64,000 nt of DNA from Actinomyces sp. 432 (lineage in GTDB: Bacteria; Actinomycetota; Actinomycetes; Actinomycetales; Actinomycetaceae), in contig NZ_CP025249.1 in assembly GCF_009930875.1 (NCBI RefSeq), positions 558,001-622,000 of the forward strand. Reading direction: 5' to 3'. The position numbers were made by a program, and so were the translations under genes. The stretch's first letter is position 1. Each line of letters begins with the position of its first letter. The notes under the pieces were generated by a model, which made no database searches, was not told the origin of the DNA, and saw nothing but the letters and a program-made list of their open reading frames with translations. Shown piece by piece: positions 42,453-52,825 of this stretch.

Positions 42453-43039
42453 TCAGCTCTCCGGCGTTCGCGGCAGGGCCTCCACGGGGGCGACTACGTG
42501 GCCAAGAGCGACCATGTCATCCAGCGCGGAGGCGACAATCTCCGGAGTGGCCTTCCAGGCCTTCATGACCAGGTCGACCGGGACCGTCGGCAGGCCCGCC
42601 ATGCGCAGGACGACGATGGCACTGGGACGATCGGTCGTGCCTGCCTCGGTGTCTTCAGAGACGGCCTGGAAGCCGGCCATTCGCGGTGCCGGCCGCAGCC
42701 GCTGGGGCTCGTGCGGACGCGGCAGCAGCTCGGCGATCAGGGCGCGCTGGGTGGCGCGACGCCCCTCCTTGGAGCCGTCGTCCTGAGCAATCACCAGGCT
42801 GAGGTCGACGGCGAAGATCTGGTGCCCTCCCTCGCCTACGTGCAGCAGCCGGGCCAGGGCCGTGCCCCGTTCGGTGCGTCGCAGCTCCTCCAGGAGATTC
42901 GCGAAGGCGGCCCGCCACTGCGGGCCGGTCATGTCCAAGAGCAGACTGCGGGTCTGCGCTTCCATACGGGCCCATCCCGGTGGGGGAACTCAGGGATGAC
43001 GACCCAGCTCCCCGGATCCGGGGTGACAGCGATCTGCAT
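42453..43039 (-). CDS. Hypothetical protein at the edge of the kinase locus (frameshift at 42982-42986)
   Basis: With one base added to the G5 run at 42982-42986 the gene reads 195 residues: MQIAVTPDPGSWVVIPEFP, then PPGWARMEAQTRSLLLDMTG in the second frame. ATG 43039 has a good AAAGGAG SD on the minus strand, which the shorter internal ATG (42965) lacks. Visible parts are LLEELRRTERGTALARLLHV, a strand QIFAVDLSLVIAQDD and VPVDLVMKAWKATPEIV. No signal, membrane helix or known domain. Divergent from RDD-FHA, so it may belong to the same regulon. Function unknown. Confidence 0.65.
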
Positions 43040-43089
43040 TGTGCTACTCCTTTAACAGACCTGTGCAATATAGCCGACTCCGCAAGACC

Positions 43090-43095
43090 TATGCT
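43090..43095 (+). promoter_or_regulatory. -10 box of leaderless RDD-FHA gene
   Basis: TATGCT ends six bases before GTG 43102. No SD. Confidence 0.45.
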
Positions 43096-43101
43096 GTCGC
43101 T

Positions 43102-43829
43102 GTGGCCGCATCCGCACCCTCTCCGCTTCCAGCCTCCCGGATTAGGCGCGTGATTGCCGGCGTGGTGGACATCGCGCTCATCGCAGCTATGGGGTACTGG
43201 TGCCGCTGCCGCCGGCCGCTCGCCTAGCCGCGGGCACCGCCGTGGCCGGGCTGATGATCCTGCTCCAGGCGCGTTCGGGCGCAAGCCCCGGGCAGGCGCT
43301 GGTCTCCGTGCGCTTGCGGAGGGCGATTCGGCCCACGGACCCGCCGGGGCGGGCCGCGGTAGAGCGCGCCTGGCTGTTCGCCCTGGCGGCGCTGCCAACC
43401 TTCGGGGTGCTCCCCGTGGTTATGGTCATGAGCACTGACGACGGCGGCTGGCGGCGCACTTGGTATGACCGCATGGCGGGCACGGTTGTCATAGCCAAGG
43501 AGCGCGACCCTGTGCCGGTGCAACTGGTTACGGCTAACGGGCACCTGCTGACCGTTACGCAGCCGACGGTACTGGGCCGGGCGCCGGACCCGCTTCCCGG
43601 CAGGGCCAGCCGCCTACTGCCGAGCTTCCAGGACGATCCCTCGGTCTCCAAGACCCATGCGCTGCTGGAGCCCGCGCGCAGCGGTATGCGCGTGACTGAC
43701 CTGAACTCCACAAACGGCACGCACGCGGAGGACTCCCAGGGCATCCATCGGCTGCGCCCCGGACAGGCGCAGGTCGTTGAACGGGGGCGGCGGGTGTACT
43801 TCGGGGACACCGAGTGCGTGATTCGGTGA
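43102..43829 (+). CDS. RDD-FHA fusion protein 1 (frameshift at 43191-43194)
   Basis: 242 residues when one G is added to GGGG at 43191-43194, giving AAMGVLVPLPPAARLAAG. The RDD part starts RIRRVIAGVVDIALIA and contains two to three membrane segments, ending with WYDRMAGTVVIAK. A C-terminal FHA domain (about residues 145-242) has LGRAPDPLPG, DDPSVSKTHALLE and DLNSTNGTHAE, the Ser/Asn residues that bind phosphothreonine. It could dock phosphorylated kinase or partner at the membrane. It is followed by a 248-base gap without a gene, then FHA and kinase genes. Confidence 0.85.
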
Positions 43830-44077
43830 AGGCCCTCCGCTGGGCCGCAGCGCCCTCCGCATGGGCTCCGCATGAGGGCGTGGGCTCTTCCGGGTGGCTG
43901 GAGGGTCGCCTCTACCCTCCTGCGTGGACGATCCTGTACGCGCGACCCGGGATGCCTGAAGGGGTGGTGATGAATTCCGCTGAGCAAGGCGATTGGCGGC
44001 TGCGTCCGTCTGTGAGACACTGCCCGAAAGCGCGGCGATTGCTCGGCGCTGTCTAGACACCTGTTGAAGGAGAAAAC

Positions 44078-45414
44078 GTGACCGACAAGAGCGCCGAACG
44101 CGAGACGCTGTGGTTGGAAGGGACGTGGAGTGCTGCGGTTACGCCGCGGGGGGCACTGCTGCTGCCGCAGTCTGTCCCCGAGGAGCTGGTCGCCGGGTTG
44201 TGGCGGTTGCTGCGAGATGAAGGTGGGTCCCTAACTGCCATCCTTGATCGTCTTGTGATGGGAACTGGAGGTCACCTCTCACGTATCCCGGACTTCGGCC
44301 TGGTCATCCTGGAGAAGTCAGGTACCCACTTGGCGCTGCGGGGCACGCCCCGCCTTGAAATAGACGGTCAGGGCTTTGACGCCGCAGGTGTGGCAACTTG
44401 GATGGAGTCCTTCATCCCCGGTGAGGCGAATATCGTGCTAGCGGCACCCGAGGAGCCGGGCACGGTGGGTCGGCCCGTCGTCGACGCCGTGGTGCGGGCC
44501 TCCCGCCTGGAGCTGCGAGTCCCTACCGATGCTGACACCGCCGGCACCGCGGCGGCACACGCCGATCACGGCAGCGCTGCGCAAGCTCCCGCGGCGGAGG
44601 CGCGCGCCGAGGCCGCGGCGCCTGCAGCCCCACCCCGGGAGCCCGAGGAGCGCGTAGCCGCACCTGCGGCCGGGCAGGAGACGGCGCCGGAGGCCCTCGA
44701 TCCCGCCCCGGAGATCGCGCCGGAGGCGGCGGCTGAGGCTCCGGCGGGGACCGCGGCAGAGCCCGACACGGCCGAGCTCGCTCCGGTGGAGTCGGATGAC
44801 CAGGCCGACGTCCCCGGGGACCACGACGGCTGGACGGTGGCGGACCTGCCCGAGGAGCTAGTCGATGAGCTTGGCAGCATGCTGCCGGAGCCGGAGCCCC
44901 GGGGGAAGCCCCGGAGGAGGTCGGCACTGAGGTTCCCGACACTGAGGCCACACGCATGGCACTGTCCGTCATCTGCCCCTCGGGACACGCCAACCCCACC
45001 AACTACGTCAGCTGCCGCGAGTGCGGTGCCGAGCTGACCCAGCCGGCGCGGATCATCGCCTGCCCGCCGCTGGGGCGGGTACGCGCCTCCTCTGGGGGTG
45101 AAGTCGTCCTCGACCGGCCCGTGCTAATTGGTCGCGAGCCCGCCTCGGAGCGCGTAAGCGAGCTCAATGGCGCAGCACCGGCCCTGATCACTGTGCCCAG
45201 CCCGGAGCAAGTGATCTCCCGCAACCACCTGCTCATCCAGCTGGATGAGTGGTCGGTGCTGGCCCGCAGTCTGTCGTCCAGCAACGGCACGGTGCTACGA
45301 CGCGACGGCGCCTCCCCGATGCGCATGTCCTCCACGGAGCCGGTGCTGCTACGCAGTGGTGACATACTCGACCTGGGTGACGGACAGTCGCTCCTGCTGG
45401 AGGATCTGCCGTGA
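44078..45414 (+). CDS. Zinc-ribbon/FHA protein upstream of the kinase (frameshift at 44901-44905)
   Basis: One G added to the G5 run joins two frames into 445 residues, reading EPGEAPEEVGTEVPDTEATR across the join. N-terminal ~130 residues (MTDKSAERETLWLEGTWSAA, then IPDFGLVILEKSGTHLALRG) form an unknown domain. A long Ala/Glu/Pro linker follows, then a zinc ribbon CPSGHANPTNYVSCRECGAE, then a C-terminal FHA domain (VLIGREPASERV, VISRNHLLIQL, SLSSSNGTVLRRDG). GTG 44078 has AAGGAG upstream. The stop overlaps the kinase GTG. FHA domains bind phospho-Thr, so it is a probable kinase partner or substrate. Confidence 0.82.
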
Positions 45415-46886
45415 CCACGGACCATGAGAGCTCTCCACCGCCGATCCCAGGATTCACCTACATGCGGGACCTGGGGGCAGGGGGCTACTCACGGGTCTAT
45501 ATGTACGAGCAGCACATGCCGCAGCGGGAAGTCGCCGTAAAGATCATGAACTGCGGCGTAAGCGGCGGCCCGGCCTCACGCTTCGAGTCCGAGGCCAACC
45601 TGATGGCGCGGGTATCCTCCCATCCGGCGATCCTATCGATCTATGGAGCGGGCACCGCGGCGGACGGCCGCCTGTTCCTGGTGATGGAGTACTGCCCGCC
45701 GCCGCAGCTGAGCATGGTCCTGCGGCGCGGACCGCTCAGCGTTGCGGACGCCTTGAGCACCACCATACAGATCGCCGGAGCAGTCGAGTCCGCGCACCGA
45801 GTCGGTATCGTGCACCGGGATATCAAGCCCGCCAACATCCTGTTCACCGCCTACCGCCGTCCCGTGCTGTCGGACTTCGGGATCTCCGCCATGAGCGGTC
45901 CGCGCGGCGAAGATGACGAGCTGCGTGGTATGAGCGTCCCCTGGGCTCCGCCCGAGCAACTGGTCGGCTCGCACTCGGCAGACCCCGCGTCCGACATTTA
46001 CTCACTGGCGGCAACCGCATACGCCATGCTTACCGGACGCAGCCCGTTCGAGATTCCCGATGCCTCCGACTCGGTGTACGAGTTATCCCGCCGCATCATC
46101 AAGGACTCGCTGCCGCCATTGGGCCGCCAGGATGCGCCGCCGTCCCTTTACCGCGTGCTCAGCGTCGCCATGGCCAAGGACCCCGCCCGCCGGTACCCGA
46201 CGGCGCTGGCATTCGCCCGCGCGCTGCAGCAGGTGGAGGCAGAACTGGGACTGCCGATGACAGCGGTGGACCTGTTCCACGCGGCGACGGACGCTGAGAC
46301 TACCCATGATGACGACCTGCTGGAGGACACCAATGCCACCCGCCTGGGAGTGTTCGAGCCGGTGGCCGAGGCGGTCACACACGTCCCGGCAGTCGATATC
46401 GACGCTGGGGACGACGGAGAGCATGACGTCGGCACCGGGCGCTCGCGGCTGCTGATCGGGGCGACAGCGGTAGTTGTCACAGCGGTCGCGGTGACAGGCG
46501 CCGTCCTAGCCTCGCGCATGGCCGAGCACAGTCGGCCGGCGGCCACCTTCGCCACGCTGGCGCCCGCCGCCAGCGCGGATCCGCTCGGGGCATCCGTGTC
46601 CCCGCCACGCGGCCTGGTCGGCGCCCTGTCTGAGGACGGGAGCACCGTCACCTTCAGCTGGGAGGCGCCCGAGGACGAGTGGGACGGAAGCTTCCTGTTC
46701 CGCGAGGACGTGGCCGGGGGCACCGACGCCGCCATGCAGTCTACGCAGGCGACGACGGTCCAGCTGCCCGCGCGCCAGGGAAGTACGTGTATCGAGGTTT
46801 ACTCCGTGCGCGCGGACGGCAGGACCTCCGCTGCCGCGGCGGCCTGCGTGGATACGACGTCGGCAGGGTCTGCCGAGACGGGCTAG
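45411..46886 (+). CDS. Transmembrane Ser/Thr protein kinase with Fn3-like external domain
   Basis: 491 residues. Kinase domain (about 14-285) with the Gly loop LGAGGYSRVY, the lysine in EVAVKIMN, VHRDIKPANILF, SDFGIS and WAPPEQ, so it should be active. A juxtamembrane Thr/Asp-rich segment precedes one membrane helix (IGATAVVVTAVAVTGAVLAS, about 345-365). The external part is a single fibronectin-III-like domain (PRGLVGALSEDGSTVTFSWE ... TCIEVYSVRADGRTSAAAAA), not PASTA repeats. The GTG overlaps the FHA gene stop. It runs convergent with RDD-FHA 2, 12 bases apart. Resembles the Pkb2-type kinase of bifidobacterial PFNA clusters (recalled). Confidence 0.9.
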   Translation: MTTDHESSPPPIPGFTYMRDLGAGGYSRVYMYEQHMPQREVAVKIMNCGVSGGPASRFESEANLMARVSSHPAILSIYGAGTAADGRLFLVMEYCPPPQLSMVLRRGPLSVADALSTTIQIAGAVESAHRVGIVHRDIKPANILFTAYRRPVLSDFGISAMSGPRGEDDELRGMSVPWAPPEQLVGSHSADPASDIYSLAATAYAMLTGRSPFEIPDASDSVYELSRRIIKDSLPPLGRQDAPPSLYRVLSVAMAKDPARRYPTALAFARALQQVEAELGLPMTAVDLFHAATDAETTHDDDLLEDTNATRLGVFEPVAEAVTHVPAVDIDAGDDGEHDVGTGRSRLLIGATAVVVTAVAVTGAVLASRMAEHSRPAATFATLAPAASADPLGASVSPPRGLVGALSEDGSTVTFSWEAPEDEWDGSFLFREDVAGGTDAAMQSTQATTVQLPARQGSTCIEVYSVRADGRTSAAAAACVDTTSAGSAETG

Positions 46887-46898
46887 AGCACGGCGTAG

Positions 46899-48175
46899 TC
46901 AGCCCTCAATGCGGTACGCGGCCCTCCCGAGGAGCAGTACTGACCCGATCGGTGCGGGTGCCGGCACCCCGGGCTGCGTCTGCTTAACAGTGCCACGCTG
47001 GTCTATGCGTGTGCCGTTGGTGGAGTGCAGATCGGTGACCCACAGGCCACCGGGAACAGGCGCGACAGCGGCATGGGTCTTGGAGATGGATCGTGTCGCA
47101 TCGACCAGGGATACGCGTGTTGCCTGCGGGTAGTCGGAGATATTCTGTGGATCCCGGCCCACCACCGCGGGGGTGGTTAGCCGAATCGGCGACCCACCGT
47201 TTGTGGGTACCAGCCGGATGCCCACTGTCTCCGGCTCGGGCTTGCGGTGATGGGCGTGGCGCCGGCGTCGTGTCCCCGGCGCGCTGCCTGAGGCGTCGGG
47301 GGAAGAATCAGGTGCCGGGACCGGCTGGGAGGGGTCGGCCGCATGGGAGTTGTGGTCCCCGGCTACGTCCTCAGCATGGCCGCCGGTTGCGGTAGGAGCA
47401 TCATTGGTGGTGGAGTCCAGTGGCATCGGCACGGAGGACCAGGGTACCGAGTCGATGATCTCGGAGCGGGTATTCAGCGCGGTGGACGCAGCACGAGCAC
47501 TGTCGACAGTGTCGACCACCTCCATGATCGGACTGCCAGAAGGCGCGAATGCTAAGCGGCCGTCGGAGAACGGACCGCGCCGGCCGGCGCGGGCGGTGCG
47601 CGAGTCCGGGGCGTGTCCGCAGTCGGCTGGGAGACGCGGCAGGTGCGCTGCTGAATCAGCCTCACACCTGTTAGCTGGTCATGCCAGCCGCGTCCTTGCG
47701 GGTCCTTGGCAGCGGTGTGCATGAGCACGATGGCGCCGATGCCGAGTGTCGGCACCACGCAGATGAAGGTCAGATCGGCGTGGAGGAACAGCGCCAGGCC
47801 CGCGGGGCGCCCGGTACGCTCCGAGACCAGCCGTACGCCCAGCGCGCGTCCGCCCGGGCTCCAACCGGTCCGTCCCAGCACCACCTCGCGCACTGTCAGC
47901 ACGATCACGATTGCCAGTAGCAGGGCGGCCACCCAACCGACGTCGGCCACCAGGCGCACCAGGGCGGCGATCATCCCGCTCACGGCCGTACCGGCAGCCA
48001 GATCGATCAGGCCGGCAAGGACGCGCGCGCGGACCGGGGCGGGAACGCCGACACTGGTGGGCGCAGGCGTGGCCGTGCCTACGCGGCCGTAGGGGCTCCT
48101 GGCAGCGCCAGTACCCGTCGGGGCGGGTGCCGCCGAGCCACTCCTGGCACGACGTGATGCGGAAGTGGTTGTCAT
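46899..48175 (-). CDS. RDD-FHA fusion protein 2 (frameshift near 47608-47611)
   Basis: With one base added in CGGGGC (47607-47612) the RDD and FHA frames fuse to 425 residues; the join reads TADTPPDSRTARAGRRGPF, then LAFAPSGSPIMEVVDTVDS. RDD: VRARVLAGLIDLAAGTAVSG, WSPGGRALGVRLVSERTG and GRGWHDQLTGVRLI. FHA at the C-terminus: VVGRDPQNISDYPQATRVSL, SISKTHAAVAPV, DLHSTNGTRIDQRG. ATG 48175 overlaps the upstream stop (TGATG) and follows GAGGAGGACAGG. Same architecture as the protein at 43102, so the locus has two RDD-FHA proteins, one on each converging arm. If the break is real, RDD and FHA would be separate proteins. Confidence 0.78.
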
Positions 48176-50450
48176 CACGAGCCTGTCCTCCTCGAAGTAC
48201 GTGTCCGCCGCCCACGTCCGGCTGGCCGAAACAGCGAGCGCGGCGAAAGCCTGGCCAGCAGGCCGCGCCACCGGGGACGGTCGGATGCCATCACCGGAAC
48301 GATGGCGTCGGCTGATTTCCAGACTTGGTTCAGATCGTACGATGATGGGTCTCCGGCGGCGAATACCTGGGCGTCGATCGCACGCGCGAAGCGGGGCAGG
48401 TCTGCCCGAGGAAAACCGGTTGCCAGCTGCGCCGCGGCCTCCCTGCGTGTCAGCCCGGCCGGGGCGCTGCTACCTAGATCGCGCGCCCGGTCAACCACCT
48501 CGTCCCAGGCCCCAGCGCCCGCTCCACGCCGTCGCGGCGCCGACGCCGGGCCCGTCGCAGCGCCTTGGCTGCGAGAATTGCCGCTAGTAGCAGGAGGGCG
48601 CCCGCGGCGGCCCCAATAGCCGCCACGAATGCGGTGGGCAGGCCCGCGTTCCGGTCCTCCTCCGACCCGTCCCGGTCGTCGTCCTCGTAGACGGGAGGCA
48701 GCTCAGCCGGGTCCTGCTGGGGCAGCGGCGGCTGCAGCACCTGCGGCTCGGGATTGGAGACCTTGCGTGCGTTCTGCTGCTGCGGCACCTGGTCCCGCTC
48801 GGGAGTGACATCGAAGCTCACCCAGCCGACTTGCTCGAAGGCCACCTCAACCCAGGCGCTGACATCCTCCCCGGTGACGTCGGTGGCGTCCCCGTCGGTC
48901 GTCGGGTCGAAGCCCATGACCACCCGGGCCGGAATGCCCAGTGAGCGGCACATGAGCATCATGAGCACCGCGTATTGCTCATCGTCTCCCACCAGGGAGT
49001 CCGCGGCGACCATGTCGGCTAGGCGGGCCGCACCGTGGCCGGGCTCTGAGGGGGTCTTGGTGCCGTCGGAGTAGTAGCCGGTGCGCAGCGCCCGCTGCAG
49101 GGCGCGGATCTGGTTGAGCGGCTCCGACTCCGAGCCGACCAGCGAGCGTGCCAGCGCCTGAACCGAGGCCGGTACGTCCTCCACGGAGCCAAGACTGACG
49201 TCCGCCAGCGACAGCTGGGTCAGGTCGGCGTCCGACGGCGTGGCGGGAACCTTGACGTCCTCAGTCAAGACGTCCTCGGCGGCCAGCCTGGCGGTGACCA
49301 GACCGGTGGAGGAGAAGGTGTCGTAGAAGAGGGAATCGCTGATAGCCTCTGCCCGTGCTCCCGCGGGCGTGATGGACAGCGTGTCCGTAACAGTAGGTAC
49401 CCACGGGTAGGTGTAGCCGTCCAGGACGAATGTGACGGTTGTGGGGCCAGGCCCGCTCCCGGAAGCGGTTGTAGCAGCGCCGGAATCGGGCTCCGGCACC
49501 AGTGGCGTGCCCCGACCGATGCGCTGGAAATGGGCGCCGCGCCCAGAGGCCTGGCTGATGCGCGCAGACAGGCCGTCGTAGGAGTCGAGTGCGGCAATAC
49601 GGATCCGGGCGCCGTCGGGCAGGTCGGAGACCGTCATCAGCGTGGTGGAGGCGAGTTGCGTCTCCAGGGTGCGTACCAGGGAGAGAGGAGTGGCGTATTC
49701 GGTCAGGTCTAGCGGCGGGCTGAAGGCGTCGCGTAGGACCGCGCGGGCGTGCGGGGCGGCGGGCGCGGAAATGGCGACCACGAGCGTGATGGCCGCCAGC
49801 AGCGCCCCTGCACGGGCGGCACCGCGGCGCGCCCCTGTGGTCACGCCCGCATCGGTTTCCTCCAAGACCTCGGCTACCTGGTCGTGCCGGCCCCACTGCG
49901 CCGCCAGCGCCCACAGTCCCAGCACGCCAGCAGCCAGTACCGCGCCGACCACGGCAGGCAGCGGCGTGGCCGTATCACCCCAGGCGATGGCGACCGCCGC
50001 CTCCGCCAGGACCGTGAACCCGGCCAGGTGGAGCCGTCCCGCGTAGACGGCACGGGTCGCCAGCACGCCGCAGGCCAAGCCCGTCAGCCACGGCAGGGTA
50101 GTCATCGCGGAGAAAGCAGTCAGCGGCAGGGGCAGGGTCAGCGCATCACGCCACACCGTCACCGTGGCCGCCAGGACCTCGTAAACGCCACTCAGATCGT
50201 GGGCGACATCCGGCAGCAGCCAGGGAGCCAGCAGCACGTGCACGGCCGCCGTAATGGCGAGCGTGGGCAGGGCGGACAGCCGGGCGCGGGCGCTGACCAG
50301 GCCGATCAACACGCCCAGGGCCACGGCACAGGCACCGACCGCGACACCGATTATGGAGCCGAAGGGGACGATGAAGGGGATCGTGCCGATCAGCAGGAGC
50401 ACGGTGATCAGTGCCTGGTAGAGGCCTTTCTTAGCCCGCGAGGTACTCAT
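48175..50450 (-). CDS. DUF3488/transglutaminase-fold membrane protein, catalytically degenerate (frameshift at 48510-48513)
   Basis: 758 residues when one base is added (ERALGAWDEVVDRARDLGSS). N-terminal block of about six membrane helices, an external transglutaminase-like domain, a TM helix (FVAAIGAAAGALLLLAAILA) and a cytoplasmic basic tail with RDLGSSAPAGLTRREAAAQL. In typical relatives the core reads G-x-C-E-Q-F-A and D-A-H-A-W-x-E-V. Here these are LVGDDEQYAVLM (Cys to Asp) and GEDVSAWVEVAF (His to Ser); the Asp of SFDVTPE remains. Acyl transfer is therefore unlikely. Start overlaps the DUF58 stop (ATGA). A structural or scaffold role is inferred. Confidence 0.85.
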
Positions 50451-51735
50451 ACAGCCTCCCGCATCACCAGGGGCAGTGCCTCCAGGCGGTCGATGTCGAA
50501 CGCGGTCAGCCCGCTCAGGGCATGGCGCCCCAGCGGCCGGGAGCCGCAGCGCAGTGCAATCGCCACCGTGTCCACCGGGGTGGCGGTGCGCACGCGCCCC
50601 AGCACTGAGTCATCACAACGCTGGCCGGTTACGAGCACCAGTACGGAGGCCTCGGAGTGGCGGGTGGTGGCGTGGCGGGCCAGTTCGTCGCAGCCGTACG
50701 CGCCCGGCGTCTCCTCCAGCAGGCAAGAGGCGTCTAGCATGCGCAGGCCGGTGATAGTGGGCAGTGCCCCGGCCTGGGTGAGCAGGGAGACCTCCCGGCC
50801 GTCGGCAATCGCGTTCAGCGCCAGCGAGCAGGCCACGGATACGGCCGTCTCGAAGTCCTCATCGGTCTCGTAGACGTCCGGGAGCGTGTCCAGGAGCACA
50901 AGCAGGCTCGCCCGGTGCGTCTCCTCGAACTGACGGACCATTAGCCTGCCGGTGCGGGCGGTGGTGCGCCAGTGGACGTTACGCCGGTCGTCCCCGGGCA
51001 CGTAGTCGCGCAGGGCGTGGAATGAGACGTCCGAGCTTGACAGCTCCTGGGTGACGGCCCCTCGACGTCGCGCATGATGCCGCGCAGCGTGACTCCCAGC
51101 CGGATGGTGCGGGGGTGGATGTGCACCAGCTGCGCCTCGGTGTGGTTGCGCTCGCGGCGCAGCAGCCCCACCGGGTCCGAACGCACGGAGACGACCGGTC
51201 CTACGGTGACGACACTGCGGCGGGCCGTGGGCAGGATGAAGCCACGCTCATGCTCCGCACCCGGGCGCAGCGTGGGCACCGCGAACACCGCTCCAGCGGT
51301 GCCCACGGGCATCTCCATGCGGGTGGGCAGTAGGAGGCGTCCGGTTGGATTACGCACCGACAGGTGAACAATCGCGTTGTCACCCACGGTGACGCGCCGT
51401 TCCAGCAGGTCGTGGGAGACGGTGTGGCCCCCGCGTGGCAGCAGCCAGAGCCAGGCGGTGGCGACGACGGAGCCAAGCACCGCGGCGGCCGCCCACGCCT
51501 CCTGCCAGCCCAGCCGGAACCCGCCGGCGGCGGCCAGGACCAGCAGCATCACGCAGGCCCAGCCCGTGCGCGTCACCACCCCCGCGCCGCGAGTCACTGC
51601 CACAACTGCTTGGTGACCGGGCAGTTCAGCGGTTACGGAACGCAGGCGCGTAGCTGCACGGCGGCAGGCCCGCAGCGCGGTCTGGAGGACGGACACGGCG
51701 GGTGATGCCTGCGAGGTCGGGGCCGAGCTGGTCAT
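50447..51735 (-). CDS. DUF58 protein (frameshift at 51058-51061)
   Basis: 429 residues when one base is added, giving DVEGAVTQELSSSDVSFHAL. Two close membrane helices (GWACVMLLVLAAAGGFRLGW and AWAAAAVLGSVVATAWLWLL) are followed by an external beta-rich part (VTVGDNAIVHLSVRNPTGRL). Then comes the DUF58 core, DYVPGDDRRNVHWRTTARTG with LMVRQFEETH, a von-Willebrand-like fold (LLVLLDTLPDVYETDEDFET). DUF58 proteins are always found with MoxR ATPases and often transglutaminases, as here. Lies 18 bases after moxR; the end overlaps the next start. Probable membrane partner of MoxR. Confidence 0.88.
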
Positions 51736-51753
51736 GGGGTCTCGTTCGCGGGC

Positions 51754-52716
51754 TCAGCGGGTAGTGGGGGCGGAGACGTCGGTCAGGGCGCGGGTGATCA
51801 CCCCGGCTGCGGTGGCACCGGAGAACTCGGCGTCGGGGTCCATGACCAGTCGGTGCGCCCACACCACCTCCGCCAGCTCCTTGACGTCATCGGGCAGCAC
51901 GTAGGGGCGCCCCTGGGCGGCGGCCCATACGCGCGTGACGCGTGCCATGGCGATGGCGCCGCGGGTGGACACACCCAGCAGTGTGTCGGGGGACTCGCGG
52001 GTGGCCTCCACCAGGGCGCCGATGTAGTCCAAGATCGAGTCCTCCACGTGGTTCTGGGCAGCGATGTCAGCCATGGAGGCGATCGCGCCGGAGGTGATCA
52101 CGGTGTCCAGGCCGCGGGACCGGTCGGGTTTGTCTGATCCAGCCAAGATGCGGGTCAGGGCCTCGCGGCTGGGGTAGCCGATGGACGTCTTCATCAGGAA
52201 GCGGTCCAACTGCGCCTCGGGGAGGCGGTAGGTGCCGGCCTGCTCCACCGGGTTCTGGGTGGCGATGACCATGAAGGGTCGTCCGGTCTCGTGGCGGACG
52301 CCGTCGACGGTGACCGTGGACTCCTCCATCACCTCAAGCAGGGCCGACTGGGTCTTGGGGGAGGCCCGGTTGATCTCGTCGGCCAGGACCACGGAGGCGA
52401 AGATCGGACCCGGGTGGAACTCCCAGGCGGTGGTCTTCTGGTTGAAGATGGTCACGCCGGTGATATCGGACGGCAGGAGGTCCGGGGTGAACTGGATACG
52501 CGAGTGGCTGCCCTGCACGCTGGCCGCCAGGGCTCGCGCCAGGGCTGTCTTGCCGGTGCCGGGCGCGTCCTCCAGCAGGAGGTGTCCCTCGGAGAGCATG
52601 GTGGTCAGCGCCAGTCGGATTACGTCTTTTTTGCCGAGCAGCGCCTCGCCGACATTGTCTACTACCTTGTTAAAGGTCTCGGCGAACCAGGTCGCGTTCT
52701 CCTGGGTCATGGACAT
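51754..52716 (-). CDS. MoxR-family AAA ATPase
   Basis: A 320-residue AAA+ ATPase of the MoxR group, thought to act as a chaperone for assembling protein complexes, often with VWA/DUF58 partners. Walker A LLLEDAPGTGKTALARA, Walker B VVLADEINRASPKTQSALLE, sensor 1 FMVIATQNPVEQAGTYRLPE and sensor 2 GVSTRGAIAMARV are all intact. The first ATG has AAGGAGA about 10 bases upstream. The 109-base gap after the Fn3 gene contains a small hairpin TGCGTC-TGT-GACGCA (52781-52795), which may mark an internal promoter or processing site. Confidence 0.94.
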   Translation of the reverse strand: MSMTQENATWFAETFNKVVDNVGEALLGKKDVIRLALTTMLSEGHLLLEDAPGTGKTALARALAASVQGSHSRIQFTPDLLPSDITGVTIFNQKTTAWEFHPGPIFASVVLADEINRASPKTQSALLEVMEESTVTVDGVRHETGRPFMVIATQNPVEQAGTYRLPEAQLDRFLMKTSIGYPSREALTRILAGSDKPDRSRGLDTVITSGAIASMADIAAQNHVEDSILDYIGALVEATRESPDTLLGVSTRGAIAMARVTRVWAAAQGRPYVLPDDVKELAEVVWAHRLVMDPDAEFSGATAAGVITRALTDVSAPTTR

Positions 52717-52825
52717 GTGGTGGGGTTCTCCTTAATGAGGTTCGGTCCGTGTCATGGTAATTTGCACGGAGACCACAGGCTGCGTCTGTGACGCAACCGA
52801 GTTGGATAGATGAATGACTCATGAT

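Noticed and set aside
43191..43194. Poly-G runs as phase-variation switches
   Set aside because: Runs of four or five G are too short for slipped-strand switching and the same defect hits housekeeping genes; an assembly error is simpler.
43830..44077. 80-codon frame between RDD-FHA 1 and the FHA gene
   Set aside because: No SD at its start, atypical composition and overlap with the likely promoter region; treated as intergenic.
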